Positions 6,852 through 14,014 of a stretch of DNA of 14,435 nucleotides are shown here, in pieces. The position numbers and the translations under genes were made by a program. The stretch is taken from the NCBI GenBank assembly GCA_023390395.1, contig JAEWCY010000026.1, positions 1-14,435 of the forward strand, given 5' to 3'. The notes beneath the pieces were generated by a model, which was not told where the DNA came from, did not search any database, and worked only from the letters and a program-made list of their open reading frames with translations. Each line of letters starts with the position of its first letter. The stretch's first letter is position 1. Source of the stretch: Pseudomonadota bacterium (GTDB lineage Bacteria > Desulfobacterota > Desulfovibrionia > Desulfovibrionales > Desulfovibrionaceae).

Positions 6852-8282
6852 TCAGCCCAAAAGCCGGCGGCTGATGGCCTCGGCCGCCCTTCGGCCGGCG
6901 CCCATGGCGGAAATGACCGTGGCCGCGCCGGTAACGATGTCCCCGCCAGCGAAAACCATGGGCAGGGTCGTTTCGCCCGTGGCCTCGGTGACGCTGATGT
7001 AGCCCCGCCGATTGACGAGAAGGCCTGGCGTGGACCGCGGCAACAGCGGATTGGCCCTGGTCCCCACGGCCACGATGGCTATGTCCGCCTCGATTTCGCA
7101 AAAGGCTCCCTCGCAGGCCACGGGCCGGCAGCGGCCGGAGGCGTCCGGTTCGCCAAGGCGCATCCGCTGCAGGCGCACCGAGGCCAGACGCCCCTGCGCG
7201 TCGCCGCCAAACGCCACCGGGGCATGCAGGCACACAAACCCCACGCCCTCCTCCCGGGCATGGCGAATCTCCTCGGCCCGGGCCGGCATTTCGTTTTCCG
7301 AGCGCCGGTAGACGATGGAAACGCTCCTCGCGCCCAGGCGCACGGCCGTGCGGGCCGCGTCCAGGGCCACGTTGCCCGCCCCGAACACCACCACCCGCCG
7401 GCCCGGGTACACCGGGGTGTCCCATTCGGGAAAGGCGTAGGCCCGCCCAAGATTGACCCGGGTGAGGTACTCGTTGGCCGAAAACACGCCGATGCGGCTT
7501 TCGCCGGGGATGTCGAGAAAAACCGGCAAACCGGCTCCGATGCCGATGAAAACGGCCTCATACCCCTGGTCCAGCAGTTCCGGGACCATGACCGTGCGCC
7601 CCCCCACCCAGTTGGTGAAAAAGCGCACGCAAAGGGACTTGAGCGCCGCGATTTCCCGGCGCACCACGGCCTTGGGCAGGCGGAACTCGGGAATGCCGTA
7701 GACCAGCACCCCGCCCGGTTCGTGCAACGCTTCGTACACGTCCACGGCAATGCCCCGGGTGACCAGGGTCCCGGCCACGGTCAGGCTGGCCGGCCCAGAC
7801 CCGATGCAGGCCACGCGCGTCTTGGCCACGGGCGGCGGACAGGCCGCAGCGCCGGTCAACACGGCGCAGGCTCCGTCGGCCATGAACGTGTCGGCCACGT
7901 AGCGCTCCAGCCGGCCAATGGCCACGGGTTCGCCCTTTAAGCCCAGGACGCAGCCGCGCTCGCACTGGCTTTCCTGGGGGCATACCCGGCCGCACACCGC
8001 CGGCAGGGAATTGGCGCGCCGGATGACGGCATAGGCCCGGGGCACATCCCCCGCGGCCAGGGCCGTGATGAAGCCCGGGATGTCGATGCCCACGGGACAG
8101 CCGGCCACGCAGCCGGGTTTCTTGCAGGCCAGGCAGCGGACCGCCTCGGCCCGGGCCATGTCCGGGGTATAGCCCAGGGCGACCTCGTCGAAATTGCCCA
8201 CGCGCTGCCCGGCAGGCTGTTCGGGCATGGCCGTGCGGGGCGGCCTTATGCGGGAAGGTTCAGTTGGCGCAGCGGCAGACAT
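6852..8282 (-). CDS. nfnB: NfnB: large subunit of NADH-dependent ferredoxin:NADP+ oxidoreductase
   Basis: Large subunit of the electron-bifurcating transhydrogenase NfnAB (glutamate synthase small-chain/GltD-like), 476 residues, soluble. Two [4Fe-4S] sites are seen at the N-terminus: Cys50, Cys53, Cys58 and Cys62 in CLACKKPGCVAGCPVGID, then Cys97, Cys101, Cys107 and Cys111. The FAD site is GSGPAS near 161, the NADPH site GAGNVALD near 301, and a C-terminal GGDIVTGAATVISAMGAG closes the flavin domain. The start at 8282 (MSAAAPTEP) keeps the conserved RTAMPEQPAGQRVGNF leader and has AGGAG 13 bases upstream. This overlaps the end of nfnA by 23 bp, typical of coupled subunits. A start at 8309 or 8228 is less likely. 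Adjacent nfnA makes NfnB much more likely than true glutamate synthase; no large glutamate synthase subunit is present. Confidence 0.92.
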   Translation of the reverse strand: MSAAAPTEPSRIRPPRTAMPEQPAGQRVGNFDEVALGYTPDMARAEAVRCLACKKPGCVAGCPVGIDIPGFITALAAGDVPRAYAVIRRANSLPAVCGRVCPQESQCERGCVLGLKGEPVAIGRLERYVADTFMADGACAVLTGAAACPPPVAKTRVACIGSGPASLTVAGTLVTRGIAVDVYEALHEPGGVLVYGIPEFRLPKAVVRREIAALKSLCVRFFTNWVGGRTVMVPELLDQGYEAVFIGIGAGLPVFLDIPGESRIGVFSANEYLTRVNLGRAYAFPEWDTPVYPGRRVVVFGAGNVALDAARTAVRLGARSVSIVYRRSENEMPARAEEIRHAREEGVGFVCLHAPVAFGGDAQGRLASVRLQRMRLGEPDASGRCRPVACEGAFCEIEADIAIVAVGTRANPLLPRSTPGLLVNRRGYISVTEATGETTLPMVFAGGDIVTGAATVISAMGAGRRAAEAISRRLLG

Positions 8283-9114
8283 GGCTTTTTTCCAACTCCT
8301 CGTAGGCATGGCGTTCCTGGGGGCGAAACGCGGTCAGGCGTTGCGAGAGCTCGCGAAAATCCACCTTCGCGCCGTCGAATTCCGGACCATCCACGCAGGC
8401 GAAGCGCGTTTCGCCGCCCACGGTCACCCGACAGGCTCCGCACATGCCGATGCCGTCGAGCATGATGGCATTGAGGCTGACCTGGCAGGGCACGCCAAAG
8501 CGGCCAGCCACCTCGGACACGGCCGCCATCATGGGCACCGGCCCCACAGCCAGCACCTCGGCAACCCGGCCCTCGCCGGCCAGGCGTTCCTCCAGCAACG
8601 CGGTCACCAGCCCCTTGCGTCCCCGGGAGCCGTCGTCGGTGGCCACCAGGACTTCATGGCATACCAGGCGCAGTTCCGGCTCGAAGAGCAGCAGGTCCTT
8701 GGAACGGGCGCCGATGATGCCGATGACCATGTTGCCCGCCAGACGGTGCCCCTTGGCGATGTGGTGCATGGCGGCGATGCCCGTGCCGCCGCCGACGCAG
8801 ACGACCGGGGCCGGACGGCGGCGGATGGCCGTGGGTTTGCCCAGGGGACCGCACAGATCCAGGATGGCGTCGCCGGCGTGGAGGGTGTCGAGCAAGGCGG
8901 TGGTCTTGCCGAGCACGAGATAGACCAGGGTGATGGTGCCGTCGTTGCGTTCGACGTTGGCGATGGTGAGCGGAATGCGCTCGCCCTTGTCGTGAACCCG
9001 CAGGATCACGAAATTGCCGGGCCTGGCCTTGGCCGCGATATGGGGGGCATAAATGACCAGTTCACTGGTTCGCCCCGGAATGAGCGGCCTTTTACGGACG
9101 ATACGATGTACCAT
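8260..9114 (-). CDS. nfnA: NfnA: small subunit of NADH-dependent ferredoxin:NADP+ oxidoreductase
   Basis: A 284-residue flavoprotein related to dihydroorotate dehydrogenase electron-transfer subunit (PyrK) and SudB. The FAD-binding part has RIPLTIAN near 46-53, and the NAD part has VCVGGGTGIAAM near 105-116. The [2Fe-2S] site shows Asp220, Cys225, Cys228 and Cys240 (MLDGIGMCGAC and RFACVDG), the one-Asp, three-Cys arrangement known for Thermotoga NfnA. With NfnB it couples NADPH, NADH and ferredoxin by bifurcation at FAD. The start at 9114 (MVHRIVRKRP) is chosen because GGAGG lies 7 bases upstream; the frame extends 44 codons further without such a site or family likeness. It ends CRCAN, a short cysteine tail that I cannot explain. 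It lies 195 bp after the DRTGG gene, a gap that could hold its own promoter. Confidence 0.92.
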   Translation of the reverse strand: MVHRIVRKRPLIPGRTSELVIYAPHIAAKARPGNFVILRVHDKGERIPLTIANVERNDGTITLVYLVLGKTTALLDTLHAGDAILDLCGPLGKPTAIRRRPAPVVCVGGGTGIAAMHHIAKGHRLAGNMVIGIIGARSKDLLLFEPELRLVCHEVLVATDDGSRGRKGLVTALLEERLAGEGRVAEVLAVGPVPMMAAVSEVAGRFGVPCQVSLNAIMLDGIGMCGACRVTVGGETRFACVDGPEFDGAKVDFRELSQRLTAFRPQERHAYEELEKSHVCRCAN

Positions 9115-9142
9115 GAAGCTTCCTCCGAACATGCCCGCCAGC

Positions 9143-9160
9143 GCGAACAGACGTGTTCGC
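9143..9160. other. Compact hairpin in the gap above nfnA
   Basis: GCGAACA (9143-9149) and TGTTCGC (9154-9160) form a perfect 7-bp stem with a GACG loop, 28 bases above the nfnA start. No T-run follows in the minus direction. Confidence 0.45.
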
Positions 9161-9167
9161 CGATGGC

Positions 9168-9195
9168 CGGGCGCTGATGTCTGGCGTTGCGCCCG
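9168..9195. other. GC hairpin in the gap above nfnA
   Basis: CGGGCGC (9168-9174) pairs with GCGCCCG (9189-9195) around a 14-base loop, next to the hairpin at 9143. The 195-bp gap (9115-9309) otherwise shows no gene. The pair may set nfnAB apart from the upstream genes in the transcript. Confidence 0.4.
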
Positions 9196-9309
9196 ACACG
9201 TCTCCGGGCATCGTTCAAGCGCAACATGTTTTTCGACGGCGTGCATGCAAGGGCAAAACGCCGCATTGCCCCCGTGAGGCCAGGGAAGGGACCGTACGTC
9301 GCATTTCGA

Positions 9310-10392
9310 TCAGGCGGCGCTGCAGCCACGCCCCAGGTCGCGATTGCCCGCGCCCGGCGGCAGGGACCGGTCCACCAGCCGGACGGCGTGGGCGATCCGG
9401 GACCGATCCTGGAATCTGGCCCGGCCCCATACGGCTTCGATGGCCCCCGCCACGGCGAACATGTCCTGGCGCAACAACAAAAGCGGGGTATCCTTCTCCA
9501 CGGCCTTGGTCAGGACCAGCTCGCTTGGGAAGAAGTCGCCGGTCAGCACCAGGGCCGCGCAACCGGCCTCCAGGGCCAACAACTGCAGATCGCTCCGATC
9601 ACCGCTGCACAAGACGGCCACGTCCTTGACGCGGCGAAACCGGGGCATGAAATTTTCCACCCGCATGGCTCCGATGAGAATCGTGCAAACCAGCCGTTTC
9701 CGGCCGGTGACGCTGGCCACAAGGTGGCCGCCAAGCCCCTGGACCAGTTCGTTGACCCGGATGCCGGCGAGAAAGGAATCGTGCGCGATCACGCCGAGTA
9801 CGGGCAGTCCCCGGCTTTCCAGAAACGGCGCGACCAGGCCCTCGGCCTCGTCGCGGGCCTCGTCGGGCACGTCGTTGAGGACGACGCCGACAAGCCCCGC
9901 GCCCAGAATCTCCCGGGCGGCCAGCAGACGTTCGACCTGAAATCCCCGGTGATAGCGGTCGATGAGCATGACCCGGGCGCCAAGGGCCTTGGCCACGCGC
10001 GGCCCGGCCAGCCCGCAGCCGCCGCCGGCGTGGAGAAAATCGCCCAATCCGCCAACGAGCATGACATCCTTTGCCTTCGAGAGCCGTCGGTACGCCTCCG
10101 CGATTTCCGGCAGCCGATCCTCCGGAAGGTCGCAAGAACGCGCCCCGCCGGCGTCCAGCCTGGGCAGAAAAACCGGCGTGATCAGGGACAACGGATCGCC
10201 AAGGCTCAGCCCCTGCCGGATGAAACGGCCGTCCCGGCCACCCTCCCGGCCGCCTGGGCCGGCCGGCGTGACGTCGACGGGTTTCATGAACCCGACCCGC
10301 CGGCCTTCACGCTGGAAACGCTGTCCCAGGGCGAGGGCGACGAGGGTTTTTCCGGCGCAGGGCCGGGTGGAGCCGATGTAAAGACCGTTCAC
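9310..10392 (-). CDS. Stand-alone phosphotransacetylase N-terminal / DRTGG-domain protein
   Basis: A 360-residue protein like the N-terminal regulatory part of long phosphate acetyltransferases. It begins with a BioD-like nucleotide-binding domain: GLYIGSTRPCAGKTLVALAL forms a P-loop at about 3-22, and GFMKPV at 34-39 is a family signature. VMLIDRYHRG and GVVLNDV follow at 141-150 and 169-175. A DRTGG domain covers roughly 205-320, with LIGAMRVENFM and CSGDRSDLQLLAL. The catalytic acetyltransferase domain is absent. It starts with GTG at 10392, supported by a strong AGGAGG 8 bases upstream. It follows the acylating aldehyde dehydrogenase, so sensing or tuning acyl-CoA / acyl-phosphate flow is a reasonable inference. 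Enzymatic activity is not shown. It could also be called an AAA-family or cobyrinate synthase-like protein. Confidence 0.82.
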   Translation of the reverse strand: MNGLYIGSTRPCAGKTLVALALGQRFQREGRRVGFMKPVDVTPAGPGGREGGRDGRFIRQGLSLGDPLSLITPVFLPRLDAGGARSCDLPEDRLPEIAEAYRRLSKAKDVMLVGGLGDFLHAGGGCGLAGPRVAKALGARVMLIDRYHRGFQVERLLAAREILGAGLVGVVLNDVPDEARDEAEGLVAPFLESRGLPVLGVIAHDSFLAGIRVNELVQGLGGHLVASVTGRKRLVCTILIGAMRVENFMPRFRRVKDVAVLCSGDRSDLQLLALEAGCAALVLTGDFFPSELVLTKAVEKDTPLLLLRQDMFAVAGAIEAVWGRARFQDRSRIAHAVRLVDRSLPPGAGNRDLGRGCSAA

Positions 10393-10460
10393 GGCGAGTC
10401 CTCCTGAAATTTTAAGAGGATACTGGCGTACTGAAAACGCGGACGCAGGATTGTAAAGGC

Positions 10461-10502
10461 GTGCCGGAAGACCCGGAGGTTGGCGGTCGAGTCCTCCGGC
10501 AC
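10461..10502. other. Long stem-loop between the aldehyde dehydrogenase and DRTGG genes
   Basis: GTGCCGGA (10461-10468) pairs perfectly with TCCGGCAC (10495-10502). After one mismatch the stem goes on with GAC/GTC (10470-10472 and 10491-10493), leaving an 18-base loop. No T-run follows on the minus strand, so termination would not be of the standard type. Confidence 0.5.
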
Positions 10503-10512
10503 GGATGCAGCC

Positions 10513-10528
10513 TGTCCCCGAGGGGACA
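10513..10528. other. Tight hairpin just after the aldehyde dehydrogenase stop
   Basis: TGTCCCC (10513-10519) and GGGGACA (10522-10528) are perfect inverted repeats two bases apart, 10 bases past the stop codon. Together with the stem at 10461 it fills most of the 146-bp gap, and may protect the 3' end of the upstream message or dampen read-through. Confidence 0.5.
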
Positions 10529-10538
10529 AACGTGGGCG

Positions 10539-12068
10539 CTACAGTTCGCGGTTGATGGTGCCTTCCCAGGTGCTCACCCGGGCCTGGGCGTCACCCGACT
10601 CCTTGGGCGAAACCCACTTGGTGGTGACGGTCTTGGTCCGGGTGTAGAAGCGCAGCCCGTCGCGTCCGAGGACATGCAGATCGCCGAAAAAGGACTGCTT
10701 GTTGCCGCTGAAAGGGAAGAACGCCAGGGGCACGGGGATGCCCACGTTGACGCCGACCATGCCGCCGTCGGTGCGGCGGGAGAATTCCCGGGCGTAGTGG
10801 CCGTTTTGGGTGAAGATGGAGGAGCCGTTGGCAAAGGGATTGGCGTTCATGACGGCGATTCCTTCCTCGAAATCCTTGACCCGCTTGATGCACACCACCG
10901 GGCCGAAGACCTCCTGGTCGCCGATGGTCATGCCGGGAGCCACGTGGTCGAAGATGGTGGGCCCGACGAAATAGCCGTTCTCGAAGCCCTTGGGCGCGCA
11001 GGCGCGTCCGTCGAGGACGAGGCTCGCCCCTTCGGCCACGCCCTTGTCGATCCATTCGATCACGGACCGCTTGTGGGCGGCGTTGATGACCGGCCCGAGC
11101 TGGGTGTCCGGATCATAGGCCGCGCCGACCACCAGCCGTTCGCCCATGCCCTTGAGGATCTGCACGAACCGGTCGGCCACCGACTCCTGGACCACCACCA
11201 CGGGCAGGGCCATGCAGCGCTGGCCGGCGCAGCCGAAACAGGAGTTGATGACACGCTGGGCCGACCACTCCAGGGGCGCGTCCTCCAGCAGCAGGGCGTG
11301 GTTTTTGGCCTCGGTCAGGCACTGCACCCGCTTGCCGGCAGCGGCCGCGCCGGAATAGATCTTGGTTCCGGTTGCGGTGGACCCGACAAAGGAGATGCCC
11401 CGGATGTCGGGATGGGACAGCAGGTTGGCCACTTCCTGACGGCTGCAGGTAACGAGGTTGACCACGCCCTTGGGCAGGCCGGCCTCGATAAGCAGCTCCA
11501 GCAGGCGCATGCCAGTTTGCGGCACCATGCTGGCGGCCTTGAGCACCATGGTGTTGCCGGCGACGATGCACAGGGGAAGGAACCAGCCAAAAGGAATCAT
11601 GGCCGGAAAGTTGTAGGGGGCGATGCCCAGAAACACGCCCACGGACTCGCGGTACAGGCAGATGTCATGGCTGCGGGTCGCTTCCATCATGGCGTAGCCC
11701 TGGATTTCCATGGGCGCGCTCACCGCCACCTCGCAGGCTTCCACGACCTTGTGCACATCCCCTCTGGATTCGCCCAGATTCTTGCCCATTTCCGTGGCGA
11801 GCAGCACCGACAGTTCCTCGAAGTGCTGGTTCACCAGTTCCCGGAAGCGGAAGAGAACCTGGGTACGCACCGCCACGGGCTTGCTCGACCAGCCCGGATA
11901 GGCGGCCTTGGCCGCCTGCACGGCGGCGTCCACCTCGTCCGGCAGGCAGACCGGAGCGGCGGCGATCTGCTCGCCCGTGCTCGGGTTCATCACCGGCGTG
12001 TACTTGTCCGTGGCGCTTTGCCGCCATTCGTTGTCGACACAGTAAAGCAGCTTCTTGATCTCTGACAT
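10539..12068 (-). CDS. mmsA: CoA-acylating aldehyde dehydrogenase, methylmalonate-semialdehyde dehydrogenase family
   Basis: A 509-residue NAD-dependent aldehyde dehydrogenase close to MmsA/IolA, which oxidise malonate or methylmalonate semialdehyde to acetyl- or propionyl-CoA. Seen are GIAPYNFPAMIPF (148-160, with Asn153), ISFVGSTATG (225-234), the catalytic Cys285 in AGQRCMA and the late VPLAFFPFSGNKQSFFG. The segment LTEAKNH at 251-257 lacks Glu at the general-base position of hydrolytic enzymes (Leu251 there), as expected for CoA-acylating members. The start at 12068 has GGAG about 8 bases upstream. It lies 89 bp below the second alcohol dehydrogenase. No valine or inositol breakdown genes are near, so it more likely turns the aldehyde made by the neighbouring enzyme into acyl-CoA (inference). 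The family is sure, the true substrate is not. Confidence 0.9.
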   Translation of the reverse strand: MSEIKKLLYCVDNEWRQSATDKYTPVMNPSTGEQIAAAPVCLPDEVDAAVQAAKAAYPGWSSKPVAVRTQVLFRFRELVNQHFEELSVLLATEMGKNLGESRGDVHKVVEACEVAVSAPMEIQGYAMMEATRSHDICLYRESVGVFLGIAPYNFPAMIPFGWFLPLCIVAGNTMVLKAASMVPQTGMRLLELLIEAGLPKGVVNLVTCSRQEVANLLSHPDIRGISFVGSTATGTKIYSGAAAAGKRVQCLTEAKNHALLLEDAPLEWSAQRVINSCFGCAGQRCMALPVVVVQESVADRFVQILKGMGERLVVGAAYDPDTQLGPVINAAHKRSVIEWIDKGVAEGASLVLDGRACAPKGFENGYFVGPTIFDHVAPGMTIGDQEVFGPVVCIKRVKDFEEGIAVMNANPFANGSSIFTQNGHYAREFSRRTDGGMVGVNVGIPVPLAFFPFSGNKQSFFGDLHVLGRDGLRFYTRTKTVTTKWVSPKESGDAQARVSTWEGTINREL

Positions 12069-12157
12069 GGCTTTCTCCGTTGTGCTTCGTGACCGTCTTC
12101 GCCCTGGCCGAAGTCAGCGCAAGAGGCGTCAACGCTCTGTTTTCCGTCGTTTTTCGC

Positions 12158-13321
12158 CTAAAGCGCCGCGTAATAGAGTTCGATGATCTCCTGCTTGCTC
12201 GCAAGCCTCGGGTTGTTCCCGGGGCTGCCGCTGGCCAGGGCGTCCTCGGCCATTTTGTCCACCACGGGATCGAGCTTTTCCCGGTCGACCCCAAGCCGCA
12301 TGAGGCTTGGCACCTCAAGGTCGGCGATCAGCGCCTTGACCGCGTCGGCCCCGGCCTGGGCCACGGCCCGGGCATCCGCCTCCGGCGGGCAGTCCACGCC
12401 CATGGCCCGGGCGATATCCGCGTAGCGCTCCAGGTTGCCCGGGAGGGAGAACTCCATCACCACGCCGAGCAGGGCGGCGTTGGAGATGCCGTGGGCCACA
12501 TGAAAAAGCGCCCCCACCGGACGGGACATGCCGTGGACCAGGGCCACCGAGGCATTGGAAAAGGCGATGCCGGCCTGAAACGCCCCAAGCATCGTCTTGG
12601 ACCGGGCGTCGATGTCCTGGGGCCTGTTCCAGGCCTTGGGCAGATTTTGGAAAATGAGCTTCACGGCGGACAGCGCCAGCACGTCGGTCATGGGCTGGGC
12701 CTTTCGCGAGACATAGGCCTCGATGGCGTGGGTCAGGGCGTCGAGACCCGTGGCCGCCGTCAGCCCCTTGGGCATGCCCAGGGTCAGGCCTGGATCGACA
12801 AAGGCGACCTGCGGCATGAGGTAGGGGCTGCCGATGAGCATCTTCACGTCATGCTCGGTGTCGGTGATGATGGTGAACATGGTGGCTTCGCTTCCCGTGC
12901 CGGCCGTGGTCGGCACGGCGAACAGAGGCAAGCCCTTGTGCGCCAGTTTGTCGGCCCCCATGTAATCCTGAATGCTCCCCGGGTTGGTGGCCATGACCGA
13001 CACGGCCTTGGCCACGTCCAGGGAACTGCCGCCGCCGCACCCGATCACCAGGTCGCAGTGCGTGCGCCGGATGATATCAAGGCCGTCCCGGACATGGGTC
13101 AACGTGGGTTCCTTGTCCACGCCGGAATAGGTTTCGACCGGAATGCCGGCTTCCCGCAGCGAGCCAAGCACCGGCTCGATGGCCCCGGTGTCGATGAGCA
13201 CCTGGTCCGTCACCAGCAGCGCCCTGGCCGTTCCCTGCCTTGCCGCCGTGGGACCGACCTTGGCCGCGGCGTTCACGCCGATGTGCACTGTCGCCGGCAT
13301 ATTGAAGGTACGCGTTGTCAT
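12158..13321 (-). CDS. Iron-dependent alcohol dehydrogenase (group III), second copy
   Basis: A 387-residue Fe-type alcohol dehydrogenase, first gene of unit B. The nucleotide site is VIGCGGGSSLDVAKAVS at about 92-108. Metal ligands are Asp194 and His198 (GLDALTHAIE), His263 (LVHGMSRP) and His277 (FHVAHGIS). These numbers equal those of the first copy, but the proteins differ at many positions outside motifs, so this is not a recent duplication. The start at 13321 (MTTRTFNMPATVHIG) is chosen because AAGGAG lies 9 bases upstream and the protein then has family length. The open frame continues 76 codons upstream, but that part is Arg/Ala-rich and without likeness to the family. It supplies aldehyde to the acylating dehydrogenase downstream (inferred). 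The substrate cannot be read from the sequence. Confidence 0.94.
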   Translation of the reverse strand: MTTRTFNMPATVHIGVNAAAKVGPTAARQGTARALLVTDQVLIDTGAIEPVLGSLREAGIPVETYSGVDKEPTLTHVRDGLDIIRRTHCDLVIGCGGGSSLDVAKAVSVMATNPGSIQDYMGADKLAHKGLPLFAVPTTAGTGSEATMFTIITDTEHDVKMLIGSPYLMPQVAFVDPGLTLGMPKGLTAATGLDALTHAIEAYVSRKAQPMTDVLALSAVKLIFQNLPKAWNRPQDIDARSKTMLGAFQAGIAFSNASVALVHGMSRPVGALFHVAHGISNAALLGVVMEFSLPGNLERYADIARAMGVDCPPEADARAVAQAGADAVKALIADLEVPSLMRLGVDREKLDPVVDKMAEDALASGSPGNNPRLASKQEIIELYYAAL

Positions 13322-13662
13322 GTCTCCCATCTCCTTTGTTGCGATCATCGGCCCAGAAAAGGCTTCCCAACCACCGTTGGTTCTCAGAGGGGCTCCGGTC
13401 GTTCTCAAACAGTCTTTTTCGTGTCGTCCGCCCGCATTCCGGGCGGGTGCGTGTTGTGCGCAGCCCGGGTCTTCGCCGCGATGCGTCGCTGCCGTGGCGG
13501 CACGTTTGCGACCCGCTTCGGCCGTCGTGCCGCAGCCGTCTTCCGACATCCCGGGCCGGCCCTCGTGCCCGCTGTCCGGCCGTCTGCCGGCCCCGGCGCC
13601 CCGGAATTGCGCGGGATGTCGCTCGATGGGGACACGCTACATCAGGGGAACGGCGATTTCAA
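13322..13662 (-). other. Long GC-rich leader above unit B, no gene recognised
   Basis: About 340 bases separate the AT-rich motif at 13663 from the alcohol dehydrogenase start. Open frames cross it in several frames, but their products are Arg/Pro/Ala-rich and look like random GC-rich sequence. If transcription starts near the motif this would be a long 5' leader. I saw no recognisable riboswitch or terminator in it. Confidence 0.4.
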
Positions 13663-13689
13663 CCAAATTTTAAAATATATGGCTAATTA
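13663..13689 (-). promoter_or_regulatory. AT-rich motif copy 3, upstream of unit B
   Basis: CCAAATTTTAAAATATATGG (13663-13682) followed by CTAATTA repeats the motif at 6106 and 6736; the 14-base core differs from the other two at one base. It lies at a sharp change from GC-rich leader to AT-rich DNA, on the unit B side of the gap to the divergent GntR gene. A candidate operator and -10 region for unit B. Confidence 0.5.
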
Positions 13690-13698
13690 TTCTATCCA

Positions 13699-13710
13699 TG
13701 TGAAATCACA
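13699..13710. promoter_or_regulatory. Perfect 12-bp palindrome TGTGAAATCACA
   Basis: TGTGA and TCACA arms are separated by two bases, just upstream of motif copy 3. The arms recall CRP/FNR-family half-sites, but those have a wider centre, so the binder is unknown. Confidence 0.35.
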
Positions 13711-13767
13711 GGCTTTATTTGCAAAATTTGGCTGTCGCAGCCTCGAGAAAATGTTTCGCGCCGGGAT

Positions 13768-13804
13768 TTGCTTTTTTGCTAAAATGAACTTATATTCAAA
13801 TATA
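13768..13804 (+). promoter_or_regulatory. Candidate gntR promoter with inverted repeat at the -10
   Basis: TTGCTT (13768-13773) and TATATT (13791-13796) are 17 bases apart on the plus strand. The -10-like box is one arm of TATATTCAAATATA (13791-13804), two perfect 6-base arms around CA. The position suggests autoregulation of gntR. It would leave a leader of about 210 bases before the start at 14015. Confidence 0.4.
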
Positions 13805-14014
13805 GCACTATTTCTGTTTGCGCCAGCGGCAACAGACTGAAATCAGAGGTGATTTTTCGGAAATGCGTGCGGCACGGACCGATGCGCGCCAGGGCGGGTC
13901 GCAAACACTGGACTGTCGGGGCGGCTTGGCTATACCCATACATCCGGCAGACCGCCATGCCCGCTTCCGGGAGGCGACGCAAGCCGGCGCGACGCCCCGT
14001 CACGAGCAACAACC

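Noticed and set aside
6852..8309. Glutamate synthase small subunit
   Set aside because: The fold is shared, but nfnA overlaps directly upstream and no large glutamate synthase subunit is present, so NfnB is the better name.
13405..13635. A 76-codon minus-strand frame in the leader of unit B
   Set aside because: Arg/Ala/Pro-rich, no ribosome site, no likeness to any family; best seen as chance in GC-rich DNA.
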